Below, piece by piece: positions 9,580 through 21,173 of a stretch of DNA of 46,748 bases. Source of the DNA: Chara braunii (taxonomy: Eukaryota; Streptophyta; Charophyceae; Charales; Characeae); the NCBI GenBank assembly GCA_003427395.1, contig BFEA01000452.1:1034349-1081096 (forward strand), written 5' to 3'. Each line of letters begins with the position of its first letter. Position 1 is the stretch's first letter. The translations under genes and the position numbers were made by a program. Below the pieces are notes generated by a model that made no database searches, had not been told where the DNA came from, and saw only the letters and a program-made list of their open reading frames with translations.

Positions 9580-11120
9580 TCCATTGGTCCATCAATCAAT
9601 GGATCAATCGACAATCAACCAGTCAATCAGTCAACAAATCGGTCGCACCGTGACCTCTTTGTTGCTCAATCCGCTGATTGGTTGGATGACTGACCATTGA
9701 TTGATCGATCGTTTATTTGTAGCATTGAATTGTCGTTGGAACTGACTTGATCAACTAATCTTTGGTCAGAAAGTGCCTAAAGACGTATACATGCACACAC
9801 CCACCCACACACACACGAACACGTACACAAACAAACACGAGCGCACAACCCTGCCAACATGAGCGACAATCAACCAGTCCATCAATCAGCAGATCAGAAA
9901 TGTTATGTTGATCAACAAACTGATAGATGGGATGGGAATCCACTAATGGATCAATTGCTTGCTTTCGGCAAATATGCGGTCTGTTGATTGGTCGATTGGT
10001 ATATTCCACAGACACTCTATCGATCAGACGGAATAAAGGGAATGAGGGGAATGATAGGTTGATCGAGTAGTTGATTTGATCAAATTCACAAGTGCAGACA
10101 TATATGAACAATCGCGCGCATGTGCCTGACGACATGAACGACAATCGATCAGTCAATCTCTCAAGAAATCACGAACGACCGGTTGATCCATCGACTAATT
10201 GGCTGATCGGGCAGACTGCCTCAAGGATTGTCCGATGATCATACGTTTGATTTTTCGACGGGCACACGCACACAGACACACACACAACCACGATGGTCCC
10301 GTTTGATTCGGGGATTGAATAGTGTATAGAGGCGATTGACGCACAAACACACACATGACCATAAACGCGTGCACACGCCAGCAAACGCAAGCGATTGCAT
10401 TGCTGATTGGAAGGGTGCAGTGCTTTGTTTTGACTCCGTCGTCAGATCTTTCTTCGTTCGATCGTGTGATTAATAGGATGAGCGGTTCGTTGTGCATTGC
10501 ATTTTTCCATTGCGAATACAAACTTTCGACATAACCCACTGATTGATTGGATAAGTGGTGCGTTGTTCTTTTCTGGTTCATTGCGGCCACCAGACACAGT
10601 CGTTGTGTTGATCAAACTGACTGAAACGAATGATAGATTGATTGATTGTTGATTCGATTAGCTTTAGAAGTGCAGGTGACCATGAACAAACCCGCGCGTA
10701 AGCACGTAACATCATGAACAACAATCAATCAATCGACCAATCGATAGATCGTGAACGACTGGTTGATCCATCGGCTGGTTGATTGGTTAGGCACACCGTC
10801 TCGAGGATCGCTCGACTGATGTACCGTTTGATGTGTAGACAATGACGACATGACTGGTGAACACTTGCCCACACACACGTGCACACACAGGCACACACCC
10901 ACAACCACAATGGTCCTGTTTGGTTCGGTGGCAATGTACTGGTTCATTTGTTCCAATCAAACAAGGACACAACAATTTGTTGATTGATCGAGTGGTTGAT
11001 TGGATTGGCGATTCGTTGTTCGTTGGGTTTTTTGATTGCCTGAAACATGTTGCCGATATGTCAAGCTGTCACACACACACACACTACCAAATTCACAAAC
11101 ACACACGCGCACATCAACGC
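9580..11120. repeat. TGAT/ATCA-rich diverged tandem repeats with CA tracts
   Basis: The stretch is full of CAATCAATCA/TTGATTGATT words. A longer unit recurs with an offset of about 580 bp: CATGAACRACAATCRATC at about 10133 and 10713. In both copies it is followed by GGTTGATCCATCG and, about 150 bp on, by CA-rich tracts and CCACRATGGTCC. A shorter related start is at about 9858. (CA)-rich tracts lie near 9793-9835, 10259-10285, 10868-10905 and 11071-11110. No gene is seen. Confidence 0.65.
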
Positions 11121-11199
11121 TCAGTTGCGCATGCGCACGCAGAACCCATCGCCAGTGCGGATGTCGCGTTCGTCGTCCAATGCGTTTTTTTCATTTGTG

Positions 11200-13560
11200 A
11201 TTCTTGTTTCTGTTGACAGTTACCACTATGAAGATCTTCTCCGGCTGGGTGGACGTGCGGGGCAAAAAGATTAACGCACGAAGCGGTGTGGCAGTAGCGC
11301 GACGTTCTGGCTGTGGCGGGAAATCGTTTGTGCTTGTCGTGTTACTCACATGCAAGGCGATCTCAACAAGATCGATGAATGACGCGAGAGATGATGTGGA
11401 GCACCAACAATTAGGATGCAAAAGGTGCTTGAAGATGCAAGCACGCATTGGCATGCGTGGTGGCTGTGACAACAGCCAAGAACATGCGTCTCGTGTTTTC
11501 GATATGAGCTGCAGCGATGGCGTAGAGCTATTCCACGACGTTGGTGATAGTGATGGCGTCAATCACCGCGAATGATGGGCGATGGTGTTGACGACAGTGG
11601 AAGTGCGGGACGCCTGTCCGACAGCATCTCCTCAGTGAAATGAGAAAAGGCAAAATGAGCGCTGGGGGGGGGGGGGGGGGGGGACTTTGTTTTATGGGCT
11701 TTTGCAGCTCCGGTTCGCAGTGGGCCCTCCGCTTGAACTGGAAGGCCCTTTTCAACATCGAAATCGGGCCGTCGTCACATCTGCAGGCTTGCTGCACTGA
11801 CGACCGTGGTGTCATGGGAGTCGATCACCGGTAGCTGTTCGGCGAAAGGGCAGGCCTTGTCGGTCGTGGGTCTGTGGGTCCACGCACATAGGTGTGATTC
11901 GAAAACCGGTCCTGGAACCGACACCTCAGAACGCGCCCGCGAGCAAATTTTCTCCACACGCTGGGCGAGGCCTCGACGGGTGCGTGCGAAGAAGTGTGAA
12001 ATTCTGCAGTCGCCACAAAAACCGAAGGCGAGGCCTTGACGAGCCGTTCAATTTGCGAACCGGACTGCCAGGCTCCGACTTCGCATATCGTTTGAGAACG
12101 TGATGATTTGCATGAAGGCCGTTTTCTCCACGCGCGAAGATGACCCACTGCACAAGTCAGAGAAAAAAAATGAAGTGTCGCCTTCAAGGGCCGTTCGATT
12201 TTCACATCGGACAGTGGAGTGTCGCCAGGGCATGAGGAACGTTGTGTTTTATGAGGAACGTTGAGCTGCGGGGGAGTTGCAGGGAAAAGCTTCGCTGCGC
12301 CAACGTCCCCGCCCATTCGCTCTGCCATTCCCTCCAAACTTTCTTCCAAGACGTCAACTCCGCTGCACCAGCGGTACCGTTCTCCGCGAATGCGCAGCGC
12401 CATTGTCATCCACGACGACATAGGTCCAACGTGCGGTAGGATTCCGATCGTGAACATATCCACCCGTGGACATGTAATCGCCAACGTAGGATGTCGTCAA
12501 CGTCTGCAACCCATGGCGCGTGCCGCGCCCCACTCTTACCCCGTGTCTCACGTGGCTGCTGCGAAATGATGGTCTGCATGGCGAGTGCGAGACGTGCACC
12601 AATAAGCAAGTCCTGTTCAATTTTTTTACCACGCAAACTCCGTCGAGGCGGCCCACATGGACGACGAGGAAATGGAGGACATGGCGCTTATCGTCCATCA
12701 CCACGCCGATCAACCAAGATCGTTTATGGCATCAATGCAGCGCCACGATCTCTCGTGTCCGAGCGCGCTGCCATGTCACCTCCAGGGATGATACACTCGT
12801 CGACCGGAGTTACGTGAGCACTCCTTGCATTCGTCGTTAACCACTCAGGCTGTTGCGGTTTATTTTCCTGGTCGGCCACGTCGGTCGTTGTTGTTAAACC
12901 GGCGCTCCATGTCGTCGGACGAGAACCTCATTCTAGAATGAAGGCATTGTTCGATAACAAACAATGCTGCCTCCTTCGCGCAACCATTGCCTGTTGACGA
13001 GCACTCCCGTGTTCCTCCCGATCGACCTGTCATGAGAACACGCAAGTCGTCTTCACGAGTGTGAGCGGTGGTGCAACATGATTCCCTGTTCGCCACGTGT
13101 TAACAACAACAGCCTTGCCGTTGACACGAGGCAAAAAACGAACATGTTGCAGTGTCGCTCACATTCGCATAGGCGACTTGTGCGCGTTTTCGTTGTCCCG
13201 CGATCATTGCCAGATGGGAATGTTTCTTCAATTATGAACATTGATTCCTCCTCCGCGCAACCGTTGTCCGATCCCGTTGACGTGGAACGAGATTCCCGTT
13301 CGATAAGGAAGAACACATTGTCATTAATGTCATGGTCGCCAAGATTGCCAGAAAATTCATTTGCGGTGGCGGATCATCAGTTGACGCATGAATCACCTAT
13401 AGAATTGTCGTTCTAATCAACCCGGGTCCGCACGTTCATCATCAGTCGATCACCCATACGTGCGCTGATCATCATGTCGGCGCACGTATCACACATGAAG
13501 GTGTCGTGCCTGTGAGCGAGGCACGGAATGGCGAGCGCGAGTGCCGCCTTGAGAACACGC
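11200..13560. other. Unassigned interval with short local duplications
   Basis: No protein family is recognised. Frames up to about 220 residues exist on both strands, but the two strands are open over the same stretches and the products are Arg/Ser/Cys-rich, as expected of GC-rich non-coding DNA. A run of 20 G lies at 11664-11683. A word like CTCCTYCGCGCAACC recurs at about 12970 and 13248. GGCGAGGCCT occurs twice, near 11965 and 12029. Confidence 0.5.
11664..11683 (+). repeat. Homopolymer run of 20 G
   Basis: Twenty consecutive G residues. It could form a G-quadruplex-like structure and is a likely length-error site in the assembly. Confidence 0.9.
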
Positions 13561-13579
13561 GTCCGGGAGTTGATTGTCT

Positions 13580-16500
13580 TGGTTTGTTGAAGTCCTAAGT
13601 TCGCCAGTATGTCTCGCCACTTTTATCGTCTTAGTTCTACACGAGTCATGCATTGCTCTAATGTTGCAGTAATGGATCTAATGCCATGCTAACACCCCCG
13701 CACCTGGGGCTGTGGAATCGATGGCTTTTGGCCGCTGTTGGCGGTTGAGACGTCAATGTTAAATTGTGGTGGTTGGGGCCGTGATTGCGACGTTCGGATC
13801 CTTGCAAACAAACAGATCGATTCAGCTCCCAAAAAAATGATTTGATAAGTTCGGATCCTGGTGGACTTGCAACAACACGCTCCGCGAAGTCCCTCACCTC
13901 TCCAAACCACATTTCTGCAACACCAACGTCTGGCTGTCACTTCTAGCTACAAGTGAAAAAAAAAGTTCCTCTTCGAACCCTTCTCAAACCCACCCCTCAC
14001 TATTGAGAACGCACTTTGGATTACCTCATGGGGGGCGCAAGTCTTCACCACTGCGTGCCCCATTTTTCGATTTTCGTGAAGTTCGGATCCCGGCGAACTT
14101 CACGCAAGACACTCTGGCGTGCAACTAAGTGCAGGCCACGTTTGGCAAGTTGTCTTTTTTTCCTTCTGCACACTGGTGTCGTTGGCTATGATTTGTGAGA
14201 ATCATATGTGGAACTCAGTAGTGGACCCCTCATTGCGCACCAGTAAACCCTTGGTCGTTTGGTCATTGGTGCGATCGCCTTCAAACTCGTTTCTAGTGCT
14301 TCCTCCACTCGAACATAAGTGTTCTCATTAACAACGGACGAGGTCGCCGGGTCACGCAACCCGGTCGGGGGTTTGTGGGGTCTGCTGAGGGGTCCAACAA
14401 CCATGTTCTTGGAGTAGGAGATCGTGCTGATCGAACTGTCCAAGCACTGCAATCGTGGATGAGTCATTCCTCACGTGATCTGTCTGCGGCGCGGTTCTGT
14501 GTCGTTCCCGGCACGCGATCTCGCCTTGCCCACAGGCGGAATCGGGGTTTATGGGGGTTGTTGAAGGGTCACGGGGCCATGTTCTTGTTTAGTCTGCCAC
14601 GAACATTGGCTGCCCTTCCAGCGGTGCCATAACTGCAATCATTTGAATCATGTCGTTGATAAGTTCAAATTTTGGCGAACTTTGTGGTTTGCGCTCTCAT
14701 TCGTGTGATTCATCCTGCAAATCCGCGTGGTTCTAACACGTTCGTCGTTATGACTGCAGAAGTTGGCATTGTTGGCGCGTGAGCTCGTCTTGTCGATTTG
14801 GCGAATGAGGGTTTGTGGGGGTTGCAAAGGGGTCCTTCAGCCATGGTATTTTTTTCTTCAGTTGCCACCTGACGATCTACGAGGTTCGTGCGCTGTTTAG
14901 GTTATTTATGTAATTTAACTGCAAATCCGCGCTGATGTTGTCATAGTTCGGACTGCAGAAATTTACACTGCCTGCACAGGAACTCGCCTTGTCGATGGAC
15001 AGAATCGAGGTTTATAGGGGTCGCTTAGGGGTCCTTGAGCCATTATGAAATGTTATGAAACCACGGACAACCTTGCTTCTGTGCTTCCGCTGATCCAAGA
15101 GTCTAATCACTGCAGCCGAGCAAAAACCCGTTCCTCGCGAGTCGTGCAACCGCCAATTTTAGATCCCGTGGCACTTCGACGGTCGAGGTCAATCGAACCG
15201 CCCTTTGCAACGGCCTGGACTGTTGCATGTGTTTTCATTGCAAGAGGACTAGGGGTGCGCACATGAGCTCGCCTTGTGGATTGCCCTAATGGGGGCTTAT
15301 AGGGGTTGCTGACGGGGCCAGGAGCCACGTCCGTTTTCAGTCTGCCATAGGTATTGCTTGCCCTCCCAGCCGCGCAATAAACGCAATCGCTGGAATCTGG
15401 TCGTTGACAAGTTCGGATCTTGGCGAACTTTGTTACTTTGGGGTTCGCGCTCTGTTCTCCTCGTTCGTGGAACTTGTTGTGCAAGTACGTGAGATTGATG
15501 CACGTTCGTAGTTATGACTGCAGAAGTTGGCATTGGCAGCGCGCGAGCTCGTCTTGTTGATTTGACGAATCGGGGTTTGTGGGGGTTGCAGAGGGGTCCT
15601 TCAGCCTTGGTGTGATTTGTCGAGCCGCAACACGACGATCTTTGAGTTCCGCACGCTGTTCTAGTTATTCGTGTAATTCTACTACAAATTCGTGCCGAGT
15701 TTGACGTTACTCGGACTGCAAGAAGTTGCAGTGCCAGCGCACGAGCTCGCTTTCTCGATGCGGAGAATCGGGGTTTATAGGGCTCGCTTGGGGGTCCTGG
15801 AGCCATTTCGTAATGTTGTACACTCACACAAAGCCTTTCTTTTGTGTATACGTTGGTCCAACATTCGAATCACTGCAGCTGCGGAAAAAACCCGTTCCTC
15901 GTGAATCTTGCATCCGCCAAGTTCGGATCTCAGCGCACTTATAGGGTCCAGGTTGGTTGAACCGTCCTTTGCAATGGCCTCAACCGCCACATGTGTTTTC
16001 ATTGCCAAGGGAGTAGTTGGCTAGGTTTCACAACCCCGTCGGGGTTTTGTGGGCTATGCTGAGCAGTCTTGTGACCATGCACTTGGAATCGAAGAAGGTG
16101 CAAATCGGACTGCCCAAACACTGCGATCGCGGGTGAATCGTCCCTCTCGTCGTTTGTCCTCGGCGCAGAAGTTGCCTTTGCCAGCACATGTGCTTGCGTC
16201 GTAGATTGGTCGAATTGGGGTTTATGGGGGTTGCTGAAGGTGCCTGGAGCCATGTCCTTTTGCAGTCTGTCGCGACAATGGCTGCCATTCCAACGGTACG
16301 ATAACCGCAATCGTCAGAATCCGGTCGCGGACAAGTTCGGATCTTGGGGAACTTCACGGTTCGCGCTGTGTTCTGGTCATTCGTTGAATCTGCCTGCAAA
16401 TCCACACGTTTGACGCACATTCGTCATTACGAGAGGAGAAGTTGGTATTGTCGTTGCACAAGCACGACTTGTAGCTTCGCCGTATTGGGGCTTGTGGGGG

Positions 16501-17600
16501 TTGAAGAAGGGTCCTCCGCCATCGAGAAAAAGGCGAGGTCGTGCGCTGGCATTACCAACCTCTGCAGTGATAATGACAAACGTGCGGATTTGCAAGCGAA
16601 TTCCACGAATGACCAGAACAGAGTGTGAACCACGAAGTTCGTGGATATCTGGACTTCCTAGCGACCGAGTTCCAGTGATTGAGGTAATTGTGCCACTGGA
16701 AAGCCAGCCTTTGCTTGTGGGGGGCTGCAAAAAAAACATAACTCTGGCCCCTTCAGCAACCCCCATATACCCCGATTACACGATTTGACAAGGAGAGCTT
16801 ATGTGCCATGGTCTTTTTTGTTTTGTCGCAACCCAGCGAGCTTTAACGGTTCACAACGCTGTTCTAGTTCGACGTCGCGCCGACTGCAGAGGCTTGCAAT
16901 GTCAGCACAAAAGCTCGCCTTGTCGATGGAGTTAATTGGGGTTTATAGGGTTCACTTGAGGGTCCTTGAGCCGTATTCTTTTTTTTTTCCAGCAACCACG
17001 CATGACCTTTGTAGCGGCGCCCCTGGCAATGGAAGTGGGGTTCCATCATTCGAGGCGTGTAAACAGGACAAGGGGTTTTAATTTGACAACCGCTACTGAC
17101 TTTGACATTCGATTATAAAAACTATAAAAAACAAAAGTTGAAAGGGGATCTCCTTTTTCCCTAGACGCAAGGTGCGCTTAACCTGTCAGAGCGTTCTTTA
17201 CACTAGCCTGGACTACGCCTTCATGTTAAACCTCAGAGGTGGCCCGGACCAGAGGGTTTCTCGTACGGTGTCGCAAGATTTGATGGACCGTAAATCTTGG
17301 GTCTGGCCCTTTTGGAACTTTGCGGCATTTGTTGTTACAACCATATTTGCACTTGCGTTGTGCGCGCCTGTTTTTTTGACGAATGTAGCATATACGGAAA
17401 CGAAATGAACAGTGTCGTGTGTCGGCACGCTGAGCTCGTGGCTTGCCGTTGTCTACTGCAATAGCGGATGCAATTCTTGTCGCCACAGTTGAGGCAGGAT
17501 ATGTTCAGATGCCCTTCCAGACATAAAATCAATGCAGTGGAAGGATTTCGATCTCCGACAAGTTCAGATCTTGGCACACTTCGCAGGTCGCGGTTTGTCA
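13580..17600. repeat. Second cluster of the 22-bp palindrome
   Basis: Copies start at 13847F, 14079F (a perfect consensus copy), 14661F, 15409F, 15919F, 16333F, 16635R and 17560F, with half-copies near 13597 and 13793. Unlike the 7-9 kb cluster, nearly all are in forward orientation, and several sit at the same place in a longer tandem unit. An outlying copy with one substituted end starts at 1472. Confidence 0.8.
14360..17050 (+). repeat. Diverged higher-order tandem array (about 200-290-bp subunits, about 760-920-bp higher unit)
   Basis: A recurrent core, GAGCTCGYCTTGTCGAT, then RTTGGGGTTTRTRGGGGTT and GGGTCCTTGAGCCAT, appears near 14366, 14545, 14810, 15010, 15295, 15577, 15770, 16045, 16220, 16485 and 16935, with one inverted copy near 16740. 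Longer collinear blocks repeat. 14590-14795, 15340-15560 and 16263-16480 share CAGTCTGYC, a 22-bp motif, and GCAGAAGTTGGYATTG. 15045-15265 and 15810-16020 share ATCACTGCAGC and AAAACCCGTTCCTCG. All frames here (for example minus 15827-15297) are repeat products. Confidence 0.75.
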
Positions 17601-17684
17601 GATCGTCCGTGTCACCCGTCAGCAAATCCGCGCCTTTTGTGGCAAATCGAGCACACGGGTTCGCCATGTTGAAATGCCGCATCG

Positions 17685-17722
17685 TTTTTTTTTTTTTTCG
17701 GGGGAAGGGGGGGGGGGGGGGG
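17685..17722 (+). repeat. Poly-T tract followed by a G run
   Basis: About fourteen T residues are followed by CGGGGGAA and then sixteen G (17707-17722). This is low-complexity sequence; no gene is implied. Confidence 0.85.
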
Positions 17723-18589
17723 TCAAAGACGCATGTTCTTAGTATTCGTTCTTACAGTGCGCTCAGCTGTTTTGGAGGGTGCGGGGACGAATGCGAATTG
17801 TCGATTCGCACCGCACTGAAGAATTTCATCGATTTTTCTAACAGAAACCTCGTCCACGACACCGACGACTGCATGACGGTATAAAGGAGGGTTCAACGAA
17901 TGGCCACATGAACTGGGCTATGAAAACCGAACAGGCCATCGACTTGCATTTCCACGTAGAAGACCTGGAGTGGGCCCCAACGAGCTCTTTCGACAGTTCA
18001 CCGTTCCAACAATCAGTGCTGCATTTCCCAGAAAACGAAGTATCGCTTTCCGTGAAAGCTTTGGGGGTTGCATCCGTTTGCGTGGGGGTTTGGCGACACC
18101 GTCCGCAAGCAGAAAGCCATCTGCCTCCCAAAACGAGTTTCACGTTTCTGACAAGGTGCACCCCGCAACTTCAGCCGACGACTGTTGTGTGTCGATGGCT
18201 GTTTTTTTCACAACCTCTGTTGACGAGAGTGAGAAGTTGTTGGCCACTGACTACTCGTCTGGAAAACAATCCTCTTCGAGTGCGTTGTTGCATCACGCTA
18301 GCTCCAGTAGTACGAAGTTGGTTGCTACCGACTATTTTTCGGAGGAACTTTCCACAACACAGGCGAGTCCAACGCAAGTACGTTGTGATGATGCGATTCC
18401 AGTTTAGAGTCAGTCTGGGTTGGAAGCGTCTAGCAGGAACGATCGAGAGAAAATGACAATACTACAAATTTTGCATGCACCTGTGCCAGGGGAAAAAAAA
18501 AAAACGTATAGCATGGCTAATAGGAACGCTAGGAGGAAAGAACAGTACAAAAAGAGTGAAAGATATGTTGTCCGAAAAAAAATTGATCA

Positions 18590-20640
18590 TGGTGCGTGAC
18601 ATGGCATGTTGTTAGGCTCATTGTTGTTACAACGTGTCGCCGGAGGAAGTCTGAAAGGTTAGACAAAGACTGTACAGTAAGATTTCGGCAGAGCGAGCTG
18701 AGTGGTGGATGAAAAGTCTTAAAGATTTCATGCTAAATGAGGGTGGAGAGAAACGTGTCCGTTCTGTAGAGTTACAATGTTCGATGTGCGTGAAGGCGGA
18801 CTGTAATGTTCGTGGTGTCTCTAATACGTTTTATAGCTACAAGAAGCGCTTCGATAATGACTTTGTGTGTTGCGAGAGTGGGCTGACTGGTAGATACCAC
18901 CCATCGAAAAAAACGGTCATCATGCTTGCCAGCATGAAAACATTAATCGAGTGTCATGTGGATAGCATGCCGAATGAGGTGGCGGACGAACGTGGGGCTT
19001 ACAGACTGGAACTTCGACTGCCAACTGTTTTTACGATGAGATCAATTTATGAGTCCATCAAATTTGACTTTGTGGCCGTTGGCGTCGAGGTCGTGTCCAA
19101 GTCCAACTTTTGTAAAATGTGACGGAAACATTTTTGTTACGTTTCCCTCCCGCAGTCTAACACGTTCACGAAGTGTGCCGTCTGTCAAGAACTTAAGCAA
19201 TGTATACAATATGTTGTTCTTCCTCGAGATCGAGAACGAGCTCGGGAGTATATGGAAGTTTACCAAAGGCGGCAAGTTGAACACAGATTGGACTATAGTC
19301 GAGCGAAGATTGATTCGATGGTCCGTCCGAACGAGCGTTTGTGTCTCATCATTGACGGCATGGATTAGAAAAAGACGACTATTCCCCATATCAATCAGGT
19401 GGAGTACTGGAAAGCACAAGTGTCATTGCACATGGTAGGGACCCTAGTATTTATGTTTACACGTGGATTCTGTATTTCAAACATGATTTGAACACAATTG
19501 CTACTTGTCTTATGAGAACCCAGTAGAAATTCAAGCAAACGAGAAACCATTACCCCCCTTTTTGCGCATTCAAGCATATAATTGTTGGCGGGAAAACAAA
19601 AACAAGTACATGTATGCGCTAGTTGCACTCTTGGTTAAGTTAAAAGTTTTCCAAGAGGTTGAAATAGGTTTGACGCTGGTGGGACATACCTATACAGACG
19701 TTGATACTACTTTCAGCGTCTTTTCTAGGAAATTGAAATTTGAAAGACATATACACTTATAAAATAGGCAAGTTCTAGGAGCTCATAGAGCGATCCCACA
19801 AAAAGTCTCCCAAATGTATTTTCCTAGGTACACTAGCAAATTGGATAAGTATAGTACACCCATGCGTTGTGTGAGACATTACTTGTATTTCGAACTGCTC
19901 TTGCTTAATTTTTTTATGGCTGGAGATAATCTGAGCATGTTGTACAAGGAGTTGTACGATGACGACAACTTGTTGCTCGAGGAAGGTCCGATTTATTAGT
20001 TCAATCAAAACCCCGATGAAAACTACGCAGGTCCTTTGTGGTCATTTGACCCGCCTCGTGTGCAGCCCGTTCCTCGAAATGACTATTATAATGGCGAAAT
20101 TCGTGTTATTTAATTCCGCGAGTTGTTGGAGAGCAAGCGTTCAATATGGTGCACTTACAAGGAACATGAGGTGAGTAGGAGAGAAAGAGCTTTGTGTTAC
20201 TGGGAGAAGGTTATCGAACATGGCGACGAGATCATCGCAAACGGGTTGTCCTCACAACCTCTGAAAAGTTTTTGGCCAAGACCACGACTGCTCGAAAGCG
20301 ATCAACAATCTTCTCCTAGTAGTGCCAACATCATCTATTGGGAACCCCTGTTTGTTGGACAAAGAAAAGATCGCTCGAAGATCAATTTCGACCCCCTCGT
20401 GCATGTTCAGGTGGACACTTTTCTTATCCTTCACCCCTCCGACGACGATCTGTCTAGCGGCGTGCCTATCTGGGAGAGCAAAGCACTTTGTCGGGTGGTT
20501 GGTGAAAAAAAATGCAGAACTATAATAAAGTGCTAGTGGAATACTGGGTGCCGACTGGGAGTGCAAAGTCCCTCCAAGAACTGTATGATAACGCATGGGA
20601 GAAAAGATGGACAATGAATGACCAGACACAATGACAACAT
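18590..20640 (+). pseudogene. Putative DDE-type transposase relic (DGMD / QxxNC / GHTxxDxD family)
   Basis: Coding pieces in order: a Cys-rich start near 18610 (CCYNVSPEEV after a stop), then 18660-19120 (ISAERAEWWMKSLKDFMLN, CSMCVKADC). The same frame continues after a TGA at 19120-19122 with RKHFCYVSLPQSNTFTKCAV and CQELKQC, giving a CxxC pair. Next comes ERLCLIIDGMD, then TAG at 19366-19368 and KKTTIPH. After a frameshift, 19550-19740 reads LPPFLRIQAYNCWRENKNKY and GHTYTDVDTTFSVFSRKL. Further pieces are 20123-20500 (DTFLILHPSDDDL, PIWESKAL) and, shifted again at a poly-A, VLVEYWVPTGSAKSLQELYD. I recognise the DGMDQ, QADNC...KNxY and GHTHxDID layout from uncharacterised eukaryotic transposon-associated proteins. 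Here the expected Asp of QADNC is Tyr and the second His of GHTH is Tyr, so it is dead. The TGA probably replaces Trp and the TAG Gln, both single transitions. Confidence 0.65.
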
Positions 20641-20903
20641 GCCGACTCGATCACTTTTGGTTGGGAGAGACCTACCAAAGGTGCAAAACCATTCACAACA
20701 GGAGTTGTCATTCCTTCTAATGTTCGATTGAATGTTGAACCTCCACTTTGAGATTTGAGTCCATCTGTTGAAGGGAGTGTCAATGCAGGGGACAAAAACA
20801 ACGAGTGTACGTCACATGTCTTGTTAATCCGCCCGATAGATGAGCGAGTATGATTTTTATAAATGACTATTTGGACGAGGTTAATTGTGGTAGGACATCA
20901 TCG

Positions 20904-21173
20904 CGGAACAACCGTTTTGTTAAAACAGACATATTATATTTTTTGAACAAATTAAAATTGAGTTTTTGGGTCGAAATCCGGTCCAAATTTTTGGTTCATG
21001 GGATCCCCTAAACCCCCTAGATGTATCTACTCTTAAACTGTGACTAGATACATCTAAGGGGTCGGCGTTCTAGGAACACCGAACCCCAAGAAGCCAAAAA
21101 TTCGGATCACATTTCGGCCCAAAAACTCAATTCAAAAAATGTAAAATGTCCATTTTGACGAAATGGTTGTTGC
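20904..21173. mobile_element. MITE-like foldback element, arms about 125 nt
   Basis: The interval is an almost continuous inverted repeat: left arm about 20904-21029, right arm about 21044-21173. Shared words include ACAACCRTTT at the tips, TTTTTTGAA, TTGAGTTTTTGGGYCGAAAT, and TAGATGTATCTA/TAGATACATCTA at the apex. Arms show indels and point differences, so this is an aged copy. No protein is encoded. No target duplication was confirmed, although TAGGACA occurs on both sides (20891 and 21257). Confidence 0.8.

Noticed and set aside
11228-11575. 115-residue frame MKIFSGWVDVRGKK with an equally long minus-strand frame
   Set aside because: Both strands are open, there is no family signature, and the surroundings are repetitive.
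15297-15827. 176-residue minus-strand frame
   Set aside because: It lies wholly inside the higher-order tandem array and translates its repeats.
17908-18456. Overlapping plus-strand frames of 182 and 145 residues
   Set aside because: Both are open over the same DNA with no recognisable motif, and neither joins to the downstream transposase relic in frame. Kept as unassigned.
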